This document shows positions 1-13,500 of a stretch of 64,000 nucleotides of DNA, one piece after another. The DNA comes from Gymnogyps californianus. Its lineage: Eukaryota > Chordata > Aves > Accipitriformes > Cathartidae. Location of the stretch: NCBI RefSeq assembly GCF_018139145.2, contig NC_059475.1, forward strand, positions 10,650,437 through 10,714,436, written 5' to 3'. Each line of letters begins with the position of its first letter. Within the stretch, counting starts at the first letter, position 1. The translations under genes were made by a program, and so were the position numbers. Below the pieces are notes generated by a model. It was not told the origin of the DNA, made no database searches, and saw only the letters and a program-made list of their open reading frames with translations.

Positions 1-1469
1 CCTCTGTATTATGCCCACCAAACAGATGTTGGAGGGATAGTATATCACCACCAGAAAGGAAGAGATCAAGTCAGTACTACATGCTAAACTTCTGAAAGTA
101 ACTTCTGAAAAGCTACTAGAAAAAGTCCTCAGGGGATTTCTGTGGGTCATCTTTGTAAGTATTCCATCTGCAAGTGATAGTAATTACAGCTAACTACAGA
201 ATGCTTTTGAACTGACAAATACAGTGTATGTAAAGTACTGTCAACTAACATCCTTAATTTTAGGAGTATAATCCTCCCACGTAGAGAAAAACGGCATGAG
301 TTGAGCATTGCTCCTGGATCCTAAGTCTAACCATTTTGGTGCACAGCAGTACTGTGTACACCAGAGCTCACCAGAAATGGAAGAACCTTCTCTGGGATTC
401 TTAAGTAGCAAGGGAATAGCTGAACTCAAACCATAGTTTTGAACTGCTCGGACGTGTGTACACGGGAAGGTAAGTACTTGTGTGCTCCCTTCTGAGGGCA
501 GCATCAGCTGGAACTTGTGTTGTTGCTAGCAAACATAGTCGTCTAAGGAGAAATATTGAGGGGGTACCCCATTAGAAATACCCAACTCTCCATGTGTATT
601 TTCCTTTATTCCATTACAGTAGCCCCTTCTGTACGTAGATGTTGAATTATTGTAGGGTGGAAGGAGCAAGAGTAATTATTCTTAGGATTATAACTCAGTT
701 TGTTCCAACTTCAAGTTTTATCTCGAGCAAAGAGAGCCAGGAATAGACAGAAATATTTACTGTCAGCTATATGCTCCAGTACAAGCAATTCTTCTTTATA
801 GTCATAATTTCTGGGGGAAAAAAGTTAAGTAAGTCTGAGGCAGTGTTTGAATGCACAGAATAAGGATTTGGATAAATGCTCTTCTTGCCTTGAATGTAAC
901 TACCATAAGCAGCAATTTACTAGATGACTTAAATGCAGCCAGTACAAGTGTTCAGGTGGTTAAGTGCTGGTAATGGTATGTGAGTGCTACTCAAGCAGTC
1001 TTGGAACAAGGCACAGTACATGGTATTGATTTAAAAATAAACTCAGTGCACAGTAAAGCATCTAATTGTCATATTTTGTGCCACAGCAGTACAGCAAAAC
1101 TTGTGATTCATTTGAGCACGGTCAGTGCTCAAGCGATAGCACTCCCAGCGTTCACCAGTATGTGGTGGTAAAGAGTTTTTGGAGGATCAAGAGATACGAG
1201 GAGAGCTGTTTCTTGCAGCTCTGTAAAAAAAAAAGTGAAAGTCTAAAGAGCAGGTGGATTTCAAAAGCTGCCAGTGTTTAAGAACTACTGGTCTCTGCAC
1301 TTCAGGGACTACTGTAATGGGATTTCAGCCACCAGAATACTTTGACTTGCTGTCAGACTTTTTCAGCCAAGCAGCCAGGAGGAGTTCAACATCACGTGTA
1401 ATTTTATAAGCATGACCTCATGTTGCTTGCCACTACTGCTACAAGACTGTTTGTAAAGCTTGTTCTTAC
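1..1469 (-). other. BMAL1 intron downstream of coding exon 15 (cut by window edge)
   Basis: AT-rich intronic sequence. I searched it for the remaining BMAL1 exons (ILNGG..., SSILGEN..., MSLLEAD...DLPWPL) on the minus strand and found none. No repeat was recognised. One CACGTG hexamer at 1393-1398. Confidence 0.8.
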
Positions 1470-1563
1470 CTTCTTGCCTCCTGGGGAGGATGTGTCAGGT
1501 GGTGGTGTGCTGGTAATGTTCAGAGGACTTGAACCGCAGCTAGAAGGTGATGATCCTCTTATC
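1470..1563 (-). CDS. BMAL1: BMAL1 coding exon 15, last in window (residues 515-546)
   Basis: A 94-nt exon encoding [20 protein letters not shown] and [11 protein letters not shown], a Ser/Pro-rich part of the C-terminal region. It ends on a complete codon at donor GTAAGA. The terminal GGKK includes the lysine corresponding to the CLOCK-acetylated Lys537/538 of mammals. The following exons (about 87 residues including the transactivation tail) are not in the window; positions 1-1469 contain no match to them. Confidence 0.95.
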
Positions 1564-4500
1564 CTAAAATATGGATAAAATAGGGAATGAATTTACCAGC
1601 AACTTTGAGACTCGGGTGCCAAAGACTTGGAGTTTCAAATGCTGACTTTAGTATCGGGTGGCATAAGGTGTTAAAAGCATGAACTTCATTTTTGTAATTT
1701 CCTCGCTTTTCAGTGTTACTCAAATCAGCAGTAGCAATGTTTTTATTTGCAGCTAGATAAACAGTTGTGTGTAAATTGTCCGGCTTGCTTGGTCTGTGAG
1801 CTTTACCTCCTCCCCCCCTTTATTTGTTCCTGTACAGCCTGCACAGAGAGTCAGAAAGAAAAGGTCCTGGGTACTGAGGAAAGCCTCATTTTTTGTATTT
1901 TACTTCAATTTAGACCAGCTAAGAATTCGAGCTGCCTCAGTCACAGTAACCTAGACTCCGTAAGTGAGCTACTGCTACAGAAGTACACTGGACATTGTTA
2001 TAGTTAAAATTATTTTTTTAAACTGTCGGAAGCAGCATTTTTCACTTCAATTTTCCATAGCTTGATCAAATATCATTTTTTTTATTAATGAATAATGTAT
2101 TAACTGTAGAACCAACAAACCTCTAAACTAAAGGGAGGAGGGGTAGCTACAGAGAAAAGCAATGAAATGGGAATCTTATCCTTGGCAGAGTTCCCCTGGG
2201 AAAGCTGAACAGAAGGCAGCTTTGGAGAATAGTAACAGCTGCTGAAAAAGGACTGGAACTAACCCAGGGTCTTGAAATGAAATGAAAACATGGGTGGCAA
2301 GCTATACTACTACACTCACTGAGGCTAATTAAGTGTTTTACAGCTACTAAAAGGGATGGTTAAGTTTCAAAGTATTGGTTCAGCCTTGGTGTGGCAGCTT
2401 TTTTTTTTTTTTTCCTTCTTTCCTTTTTCTTCTTTTTCTTTTCTCCTTCCTATTCTTATGGACAGGAAAGAAGCTTTATGTGATAGGTCTGCTGTTCCCT
2501 TAAATAATGATGTAAGTAGTCTCTGGCCTGCAGCAGAAACAAAACTATGGCAAACGGACTGAATGTTTTCCTGAATTGCAGCTCAGTATGGTTAAATTAC
2601 TGCCACTAAACATCTGCTGGATGAGACCACTTTTATAGGAAAGGGAACAATTCCCAAGAGGAAATTAATGAAGAACGGGGATTGTTAGCCAGTAGAAATT
2701 AAGTGATACCCACTGAAAGTAGCTGCTCACACAGGTGAGAGATGAGATGGCTGTCCCGAGAAACAGCTACGTATTACTACTGTCCCTTACCAAAGGGTGC
2801 TACAAGATGATTTGTTTAAACCAGAGACCTACGTTTTGACTTTTGGACAGACTGCCCCTGGGAAGGCAGAGCTAGCTTAATCATTGTGTCCTTGCTCAAA
2901 GAGCTGTGGGAGAACTGCACAAGCTGAACTTACGTATCTAACAACTCTAAAAGCATCTGAGCAAAGTGGATCACATGAAAACAAACATTGCTTTTTTGGC
3001 ACGTAGTCAATAGCTTTGGCATTTGGAGGTCGAGCCACTTACACCCTGAAGTCATTGGAAAAAGAATAGTCTGGAAAGGAATTAGTTTCTAGTTAGCTGT
3101 TCTTTTTAACTACTGTTGCTGGTAAACAGATAATTATCACCATTACAAAAAAAGTTCCAATATTGGTCTTCTACAGTAGAAAGCGGGAAGGCTGTAACTT
3201 TTCCATGCTTTCGCTATGGGCTTTGACTGCCTCAGGTATTCTGAACAGGTATCTGTAGCTGTCTGCTTATAAAATGCAATTGTATCATTCTGTATTCAGC
3301 TTGAAGAAAGACCTCCTTAATTTCCTCTTAAAGAACAATACCGATTTTCCTCTAACTTTATACCATTTTCTCTCACCTGTGAATCTCCATGATTTCTTCA
3401 GCAATCATCCTCCCTATTTTACCTGCCCCAGCTCTTGTTCCACCTGGAATTCCAGGCACAGTAGGATGGGTCCTTTTTGGGCCACCTGAAATGAGTGGAT
3501 ATCTTAAGGTCAGATAAAAGCTTGCAAACCTTTTCCAAAAAGCATTTGTATTTAGGCATGCTTTGACAAGCTGCAGGACCTTCTGAACTGTATTTATTTA
3601 CAGTTCCACCAACCGGCGAGTACCTTCAAATGTATGGAAAGCTCTGACTTGCGCTGAGCTACACTATGTCTCTTAGACATCCCCCTGCACCAGCAGGTAC
3701 ACAACATATCCTGACTCTTACCAGAATCTGGCTGTTTCAAGCATCTGGTAGTACCTCTTGTCCAGAGCTGGTACAGGACAGCTTGTCAGACCTGTTTTAT
3801 TCTGTGCCTGAATAGGCTCATCTCCAACATGTTTGTTCTTTGCTTTGTGTGAAGAACTTGCCAGCGCATATTCCATTCAATATGGGATAAGCCCAAGCTA
3901 CCTGATGAACATAAATAAACCCCCTGTAGGTAACTGCAAGTATCTAAAAATGGAGGAAAAAGTGAGGTCTGAACAGTTAGAAGCTCACTGTTACTTTAAT
4001 GTGATTTGACACTTGCACAACACTTGAGAGGTAGTCAGGAAGGAGCCCAATATACTCCGAGGCATAGCGAAGAAAAGATCGTGTACTGAAAGGGCAAGAA
4101 AGCCCTTAGCATTGCTTATCCAGAATGGATAACTGCCGCCTTTTAGAAGTTCATATTTAACAATAGCACCCCTCAGTATCTATGGCTCAGACCCATCAGG
4201 AGGTGAGAAGGTTCACCTAAAAGGTCATCAAATCCTTAGCAGAGCCAGAACCACTCAAAATGAAACTTCACTCAATTAACTTTCTTTTCTGGGGACAAGA
4301 ACTGTCAGCATGACAATATACATCTGGTTTCTTTTCAAAGGCTGTGTTGTGGCAAGAATAAGCTTATCCTATTATGGAACAGTTTGTTCTGTATTTTTTC
4401 CCATTCTGTCATGGTTTAACCCCAGCCAGCAACTAAGCACCACGCAGCCACTTGCTCACTCCTCCCCACTCCCAGCGGGATGGGAAGGAGAATCGGGGAA

Positions 4501-7500
4501 AAAAGTAAAACTTGTGGGTTAAGAACGGTTTAATAACTAAAGTAAAATAAAATATAATAACAACAACAATAATAAAATACAATAAACAATAATTGTAATG
4601 AAAAGGAATAGAACAAAAAAAAAAAGAGAGAGAAATAACACCCAAGAAAAGACAAGTGATGCACAATGCAGTTGCTCACTACCTGCTGACCGATGCCCCA
4701 GCAGCGATCCGCCCCTCCCAGCCAACTCCCCCCAGTTTATATACTGGGCATGATGTTCTGTGGTATGGAATACCCCTTTGGCTAGTTCAGGTCAGCTGCC
4801 CTGGCTGTGCTCCCTCCCAGCTTCTTGCACACCTGCTTGCTGGCAGAGCATGGGAAACTGAAGAATCCTTGGCTTAGGATAAGCACTACTTAGCAACAAC
4901 TAAAACATCAGAGTGTTATCAACATCATTCTCACACTAAATCCAAAACACAGCACTGTACCAGCTACTAGGAAGAAAATTAACTCTATCCCAGCTGAAAC
5001 CAGGACGAGGACACATTCTCAGAAGGCCCAGACACCATGTTACTGCTGTTACTCTACCTTCAATTACTAACCATCATGCTTCTACATGGCAGCTTCTCTT
5101 CCTACCACTGTCAGCTGTCCCATGCTTTGCCACCCTTCCTCCTGCATAGTTTCACTTACTAAACCTCATTTTGCACAACAGAGATAACTGAAAAGCCCAG
5201 CTTTGCTGAAGTCTTGCACTGTTCTGCTAAGTGTATTATGTACAACTTAAGGAGTAATTCCAGACATGTGCAATATCCTTGCTCTACAGCTATAAAGGCA
5301 TAGCTGATAAAAGTAGTATCTAGTAAATAGGGTCTCTAAAAGCAATGGTTCCCAACTCTTTGGAAAAAATCTCAGCATTATCACCATCTTTCTTTCGCCG
5401 TCTTTCATCTATGGGTTGTCACTGCATCCTTCTATTCTACCTCACTTCCACCCTGCTCCAGTAACACTTCATTACTAAATCAAGCTCTGCTCCCCATTAT
5501 GCTGCACACCACCCGTTACAAAAGATGGTTCAGTGACCTGCAGCATTCCTAACAAGCTCATGATGATTACCAGAGGTCAGACTTCATGTCTTGACAAAAA
5601 GTCAAATCGAGGGCAGGTGAGAGGTAACAAGCCAAATGGCCAAACTATATTTATGATCCATTCACCCTCTGAGTAGTCATCTGCACTGACCACAGAACTT
5701 GGTCACTCTTGGACGATGTACAAAGAGCACCATCCATGAAGGCAAACATTTCTCCTCTATGTCACTCCTCCAACCCTGTTTATACTTGTTTCTTTTAACT
5801 GGCTCATTCACTTCTCTTTGACCAGCTTATATCCAAAGCTGGTATTTAAGTTCAACAGGGCAAGAACTGCATTAGCACTTTTTTGCCCTAAAGCTTATTT
5901 TTCTTTAGGATATTAACAAATTCTCAATGCAAAAGTGCAGCAAATTTGTGCACGCAGGATTAGCTGCTAACAAGGCATGACTGCCAATAATTTCCTCACA
6001 GTACAGTAGTTACCTTCTCCAGCCTGAAGCACACTGTCCATGCTGTGTGGAGAAGCCGCAAGCTGTGGAAAGGCTGCATCTCCACTATCAAGTACGTTGG
6101 TGCTGTGGATTTCAAGAATTAGAAGAATCAGTGATAAAAAACCCTGTGAAACAGTCACTCCGCCAGTGTGTCAGAATGGAATGCTTCAAGGTTTAAGTAG
6201 TTTGTGAGTCACCATTATCTCTGTGAAAGAAGCACTGTGACTGACACCAAGGCTAGATAAACAACAGAAATAAACCACCATGTTACAACTCAAAGTGTGC
6301 AACGCAGAAGCCAAACAGCTTCCCTCGTAAGGGAATTCCTCTACAGCAGTTATTCTACTGCGAAGTCACTGCACCTGTGCAGACCCCGCAAGGAAAGAGA
6401 AAAGGGGAGGGGAAGTCCCTACAAAAGCAAAGAAATGCATCTCCCGTAAGTCCCTACAAAGACTGCAACCCCAGGTTTTCCCAAAGAAAGAAAATATTTT
6501 TATTTCTGCAGGCTTTAATAAACAGATATTAAACTACTGCAATTACTAAACTAATTGCCCTCTCCCCAGGTATGCAGTTCTGGGTGTTATCGGAGAAGAC
6601 ACCTATTGTCATACAGAAGATGTACACCTATTTAGGTCAAATCTCATCTGAAAACAGGGCAAAGCAATCAGCATTTACATGCATCTGCTAAGAGAAAAAT
6701 ACTTACGAAACGACTGTATTTGTTGAGACAATGTATTCTACTTCTTTGGTCCAAGGGTTCATGAAACTGAACCAGCGACTCCGCAATGTAATAAAAGAGC
6801 CATCTTTTATTTTGAACTTGTAGCAGTTAGTTGTAATTTTTTCTCTTGTCTGCAAAACTAAAGACAGGCAGAAAGCAAGTAACCTTGTGTCACACAGGCA
6901 CCACGACTACATAAGCAGAGCCCTTACCAGGGAAAACTCAGTTAATTCCTCCCTTCACCCCTGAAGAAAAATGCTATTTCTGCAGTCATCCCCCCTCACC
7001 CAACCTGCACCTCAAATATTCACTAAAAATCCATGGAATTCTAAAAGATAATCATATTGTTTGGCACATGCAGCATAATGTTCTTGACAAAAGCATTTGC
7101 AAACAGAGAGATATCCAAATCTTTTCAAGTTTGTTTGGTTTTCTTAATACACAATTGTTCCCAATATTTTTACAAAATTTCTTTACTGAATTATTAATAA
7201 TCGTACCTTGTCTGTGACATTCTGCAAGATGTCCTATATCATCTTGATGAAAATATTCATAACACGAAGTACCTAGAAGTTCCTGGGGTAAGTATGCCAG
7301 AATGGCTGTTGCCCTTGGGGAAGGGAGGTACAGGAAAAAAACAAGAGAAAAAAAATTCGTTTCAAGTTGAAGTATTAGTGACAGATTAATAAAACTCACA
7401 CTGAAGCTGGGTAAGGCTCAAGTAATGTGGAAAGGTATTTTCAGCTTAGAAGGTAAAAAATTCATTAAGAATACTCTTTTTAATTCTCAGGTAATTAAAA

Positions 7501-10500
7501 AAAGTACATAACACCAACAGCCCTCAGGTATTATATTTGACCTATCACCACTGGAGGGGATGTAAGACTTCTAAATAGCTTCGGAGGTATATTGTAATTT
7601 CGAGACTTTAAACCTGAATAAAGCTGCCTTGTAGCAACCACAAGATAATACAAAGCTTTCTGCATAAAATGCCATTGAAAAATAGACATCAAAGGTTTGA
7701 AGAACTGCTGTGTTCCTTTGTGTACTCACGGTGCTGCTGGTACACAGAGGCCAAATTGTAGCATAACAAATGTTTCAGGAGCATTTTCTCCCCTCAAGTC
7801 ACAAGCCTTAAGAGTGGGACAAAAAACTGCCCCACCAAACCCTGCACCCACACATAAAAAAGAAAGGTTAAGGAATAGAAATTTCCTGAATAAGCACTAA
7901 GACACCTACTATGTGTGTCTGTTTTCAATCGAACAGGAGCATGAAGCAAATAAACCAACTTTTTGTTTCATCAGAACCAGCCACAAAGTCAACTCATTTT
8001 CTTCCTCATCAGAAAACTTTAGAACAAAATACACCTGCGATCTGCAACATGGGAAAAACATGGATTCTTGATCTGACTCTCAGATAGCGTTCAAAGAGCT
8101 GTTGGCAAGGATGAAGGACATCTCAAGAAACTAGGAAAAAAAGACTTTGTGCATCAACTTGGTAACCCAAGCTTTAAACTAAGTCCAAGAGGAAAAGGCA
8201 AAGCAACACTGCAGGTAAGTGACAATAGCTATACAACAGCCTAAAACAAGGTGAAAGGGTCATTCTTGACAAGGAAGAAGCTATAGTGGGCCAGCATGCT
8301 AAACACCCTAGAGATCTGTATGTTAAAACAAGAGGACAAGAATTATTTCTCGAGTTGTTAATAATTTAGAAGCTGTAAGAACTTCATTAGGATAACTCAT
8401 CTAACCCAGAACACCACCATGGAAAAATAACAGATGGGGGGGGGGGGTGGCAGAAGAGAATTGCTGTCACCTTGTACATTAGGGATGTGTACACTTGCCT
8501 CCAGCCCCCAGTAGATAGCATGACAGACTTTTGAGGGTATCTGGGGAGGGACAGTACATTACTGCTACCATGGTGCACAGAACACAGCCACCACCCGGGG
8601 AAAGCATTCTAAGACTTCCTGGTGAAGGAAGAAACAGTTGAGAAAGGAACAAAGCAGGACAAGCCATCCAGGAAGACCCTGAAATGCACACCATTTAATT
8701 TAGAAGATAGAGAACACTGTCAGAATCAAATCTGCAGGAGCCTTAATGAAGCGGCTCAAGAACATCAGAATCGAAAGTAACATGGCTGAATATGTTTGAG
8801 ATCCTCACTAGAAGAACAGAGAGCAAACAAAACTACTGAACTACAGTGAACTTTGATTTTGTACATTTCTTAGAAGAAAATTTACTGAAGGAAAAATGAT
8901 AGTTCCTTGAAGAAATCAGAATAAGAGTCACAATTCCAAACTATTCCAATGCAAATTAAATAGGAAGGGTAATAAGGAACAAACCTAGGTAGATCATCAC
9001 TTCTTCTGCAATCTCAAAAAAGCCCAAATTAAATATTATAAAATGTAGAAATTAGTACATATTAATAACTATGACTAAGAACAGCAGGAAAAGCACTGAC
9101 GCACAAAAAACATAGTATTTAAATCCACAGCATTTTTGTATTTTCCCCAGACACACTAAAAGCATTCAGCACCAATGACGTGGCTTACACCTGAAGTCCT
9201 CCTTGACAGGGAGCTCTAAGACCTCAGCCTTGGAGAAGGAAACATTACAAGTATTCATATGAGAGAAATTTGCAAACTGGCTTTTGCCTGGTGAACCTTA
9301 TCCCAGGACACTTAAAACTGCTGACAGCTCCAAGACTGCTTTGATGAAGTATCTCCAAGAGCCTGTGGAGAACCACGAAGCAGCAAAACGTAGAGTCTAT
9401 CTTTAAAAAGGAAGAGCTAGGAACCAAGTCAACCTTATTCCAATATTTTTCCAAGACCTTTAGTAACCAAGCCTTTTAACAGCCCTGCAGTGGTGAGAAG
9501 CCTGACATAGATGGGTAACAACCAATATGGGCATCAGTAAGCAACTTGTCAAATCTTTTACATTTACTTTCATAGCAGGATAAACAGGCTTTTTGGAAAG
9601 GAGGAGATGCACCAAATTACAGCAGATGTCAAAAGACTTGGTGAATTCAACATCTGACCATATTCTATTAAGCAAGGAAGGAAATTGTTCTTGTCCTTCT
9701 TGAGTTTCATCCTTTATTTACTTTTTTTCCTTAGCTTGCTTCTCCGATTTAACAAGGCAGCTTTGAATTCTGAAGCTGTATATGATGTCATCTGCATATA
9801 TACTAAATTTAATTTTACTCTCAAATTCACCATCCAGTTTCAGTAAAAGTACTGAAGAAGTAAGAGGTGGGATGGTTCTCTTTAAAACTCTGTCCAGTGT
9901 AGCTTGTCATTTTGACAGTGAACTGTTAAGTAGTTCTCTGACTGTGGTAGCCCAGCTAGTTAGTACCTAATCTACAGCAGTTCTTCTCCAGGGACCATGC
10001 AATCCATAAGGACAAAATTTAGGGTCACAGAGAGTTTAAGAAGCGTTTCTTTCTTGGATTCCCTTGGACAAATGACAAAGGAACAGTGCAAGTCTATATG
10101 AACAAAAAACCCCAACATAGAAATAAATTGTTTTCAACTTTTACAGGTGCCTAAATATTCTCCAGTGGAAGCACAGATCATAGGATGTCAAGTTTAAGCC
10201 TACAGATGAGGCTCTCTTCTAAAAGAATTCCCTTTCAAAGAGCCCTTTGAAGTAGTATACACATGCCAAGGACTGTAAACAACAGCTGGAAAACAATTAA
10301 ATAAGAGCATAAGTGTTTAAACCTAACAGGTCAACATTTTCTGAGTCTTATTATTTTAGAAATACTTCAAAATTATCCATCAGGGGAATATGTCTGATCT
10401 TTTGAAAATAAAACTCATTCATAAAGTACCATACTTAGGCATGACAGAATGGCATACTTTCTGAGCAACACAAAGGCTACAAATGCTCTCATAGCTCCCA

Positions 10501-13500
10501 CAGTGATCACCAGCTCTAAGCACTGCTGCTGAAGAGTTGGTATTTTAAAAAGCTTTCATCAAAATGAAAAACAAAAAAACCCAAACAACCCAGCCAAAAG
10601 CCACAAACCCCAAAACCCCAACCACCCCAACCAGATAGATAACATTAAAAAAAAAGGTTCTCCTTACTGCACTTCCTCTCAAGATTATTAGCTCTATTTC
10701 CTCTCAAAGTCCACTAAAAATCAGCTGACAGACCAGACACACCCCTGAAACACATTCCAGCAGGCAGATTCTGTCAGAGTTTGGAGCCTGGGCTTTTCTA
10801 CATTGTAAGCAACAGAGCCTAAGCCACAGGCAACCTGAAACAGCCTCATCTAGGCAGGCTCAATCCATCTCGACAAGGAAGGGAACCTGTTGTGGTTTAA
10901 CCCCAGTCAGCAGCCAAGCACCACGCAGCCGCTCCCTCACTCCTTGTCCTGTCCCCCCACCCCGCTCCCGGTGGGATGGGGAGGAGAATCAGGAAAGAAG
11001 GCAGAAATCATGGGTTGAGATAAGAACAGTTTAATAACTAAAGTAAAATATAATACTAACAATAGTAATAATGAAATATAATAATAACAGTAATGAAAAG
11101 GAATATAACAAAAGGGGGGGGGGAACACCCAGTGATGCACAATGCAATTGCTCACCGCCCGCTGACCGATGCCAGAGCAGCGATCCGCCCCTCCCGGCCA
11201 ACTCCCCCCTGTTTATATACTGGGCATGATGTTCTATGGTATGGAATATCCCTTTGGCTAGTTCAGGTCAGCTGCCCTGGCTCTGCTCCCTCCCAGCTTC
11301 TTGCACACCTGCTTGCTGGCAGAGCATGGAAACTGAAAAATCCTTAACTTAGCATAAGCACTACTGAGCAACAACTAAAACATCAGTGTGTTATCAACAT
11401 TATTCTCACACTAAATCCAAAACACAGCACTGTGCCAGCTACTAAGAAGAGAGTTAACTCTATCCCAGCTGAAACCAGGACAGAACCAAACAAGCCCTCT
11501 CCAACCAACTCAACGTAACCCCTCCACTAACATCCTTCAACCACCTTTTTTCCCTTGACGATGACAGTTATTTTGATGGAAGACCCAGGTCATGTCTCTC
11601 TGCTACTTAAAAAAATTCAAGCTATTTCTTTTGAAGAAGATAAGAATTAGCCTTTTAGATAATAAATAAAATTGATGTTTGAAAGAAGATACCGCACTGG
11701 TACAAGTTCTCAAACCTTTTCCAAGAAGTAAAGCTTATGAAAACCTTTTCTTCTTACAAATATAAAAGATCACATACAGAAGTATTAATTCAGCAGAATG
11801 TGTCCAAACATATAGTTAGATAAATGTATACACTATCAAAACCTAATGCAGCCTGTGCAATAACTTAACTATGTAGTGTTTGCAAAAGTTTTCAAACAAC
11901 AAGAGGTAGTAATTACAAAGTCCAGTTTCAAAATAGGACAGCATATTCTTCTGAGGATTACATATATACATTCCCTTAACAAGTGGGCAGAAATGATCCC
12001 TGGATTATTTTGTCTCGTAAGCCATATTTTTGGAGGTTTTTGGGTTTTTTAATTTAATCAGTAATACTGAATAAATACACACTAATAACTTTGAGCTCAG
12101 TCTCAAAAACCAAAGTAACCTGCAGTCAGGATTTAGTAAAAAGCTGAAAAGAACAGTCATTTCTTTTTTCAATAGTATTTACACTGCTTTAAGTAAAGCT
12201 GTCAGTAAAGCAGTGTTGGACAGTGACTTATTGTGGAAGTTATTACAAGTTCTTACCTCTGATCTACAAAAACAAATTTCCCATCTATTGCATGTCGAGA
12301 AACATATTCTGTAGGTTTCACCCTGATCTCACCGTTGACTGGCTGTGGCACTACATGAGGATGCAGCCGCCCAATTGCAACAAGACAGCTTAAATTACAA
12401 CCCTCGTTATCAGGTTCATTATCTTCATCTAGTCCCATTTTTGTTGGTGGCCAGCTTTTTAAATATCCTGTACTATGAATAGTGCAAAAGCTTTTGCGGT
12501 CTGCTGTAAAAAGAAAAAAAACAAAAAACAAACAAAAAACAAAAAAGCAGTTAGGTTATGGATATTGCTTTGGAGAACTTCATCTCAGTTCTGCTAATAA
12601 CGCATCTCCTCTCTTATCCAGGAAATTTGGGATACTATTGACTAAGGGATTTTTCAGCACTCCTGCTTCAATGCAGCTCATCTGAGAACTCAATAAACAA
12701 TTTATCTCTGCAAAACCATTGTTTATACTGATACACCACATAGTTCAGACCAAGGTCGCTTTTGATAATCTTTAAGTAGAAATTGCATCACATTTTAGTA
12801 TTTCAGCAAAGGATATAAATAATCTAAAGGACTGTTTGAAGAAATTAGTATATTAATAAATAAATAAGATGCCTTCTTCAACTTAACATGAGGCTCCTAC
12901 GAAAACCAGGAACAATTTGTTTGGCAGAATATACACTTTTTGGGGTCTACAGAGGATAGCTGTACATAGCAGTGAGGAGGAAGATTTACAATGACAAGTA
13001 ATAGTCAGTATCCGAAAGGAGAACTCATATTCCTCAGCACTGAGCAGGCCTTAAAACTGCAAGGAAGAAGACTTTCATAGAGAGATAGAGTAAAAGGCTT
13101 ATGCCTAACTGAGCAAACTGGTTTCCGCAGGGATGAGCACTAAAGCATGATCCAAGGTTGAAGCTGTGTCCGAACCTAGCAGAAAGTACTTGGGGCAGCT
13201 ATCACATCCAGAGACAAAACACTGAAATTGCCTTCTGTTCTCTAGTTGACACTTTACACTTTAACTAATACCAAATGTATTATCCAAAGTACTCAAAGAA
13301 GAAACTTTCAAATTTGGACTAAATATATATTCCAACATGTCTAGAATAATACCCTGCAGAGGAAAAAAATATTACCAACTTTGATAATGTTATGACCAAA
13401 TACTTCTGGTGTAGAAATGCTGTGTTTCCAGTGCTCAGAATGTACCAAAACCACAGATGAACTCAGAATAAACCCATTTTTTGAGTTGGATATCCATCCA

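Noticed and set aside
4310..4877. Several 60-77 codon frames on both strands
   Set aside because: They fall in the first solo LTR. The same frames recur in the second copy at 10937-11347 and have no retroviral protein motif.
4407..11482. The two sibling LTRs as the 5' and 3' ends of one provirus
   Set aside because: Each has its own different target-site duplication, and the DNA between them is BMAL1 exons and introns with no retroviral genes.
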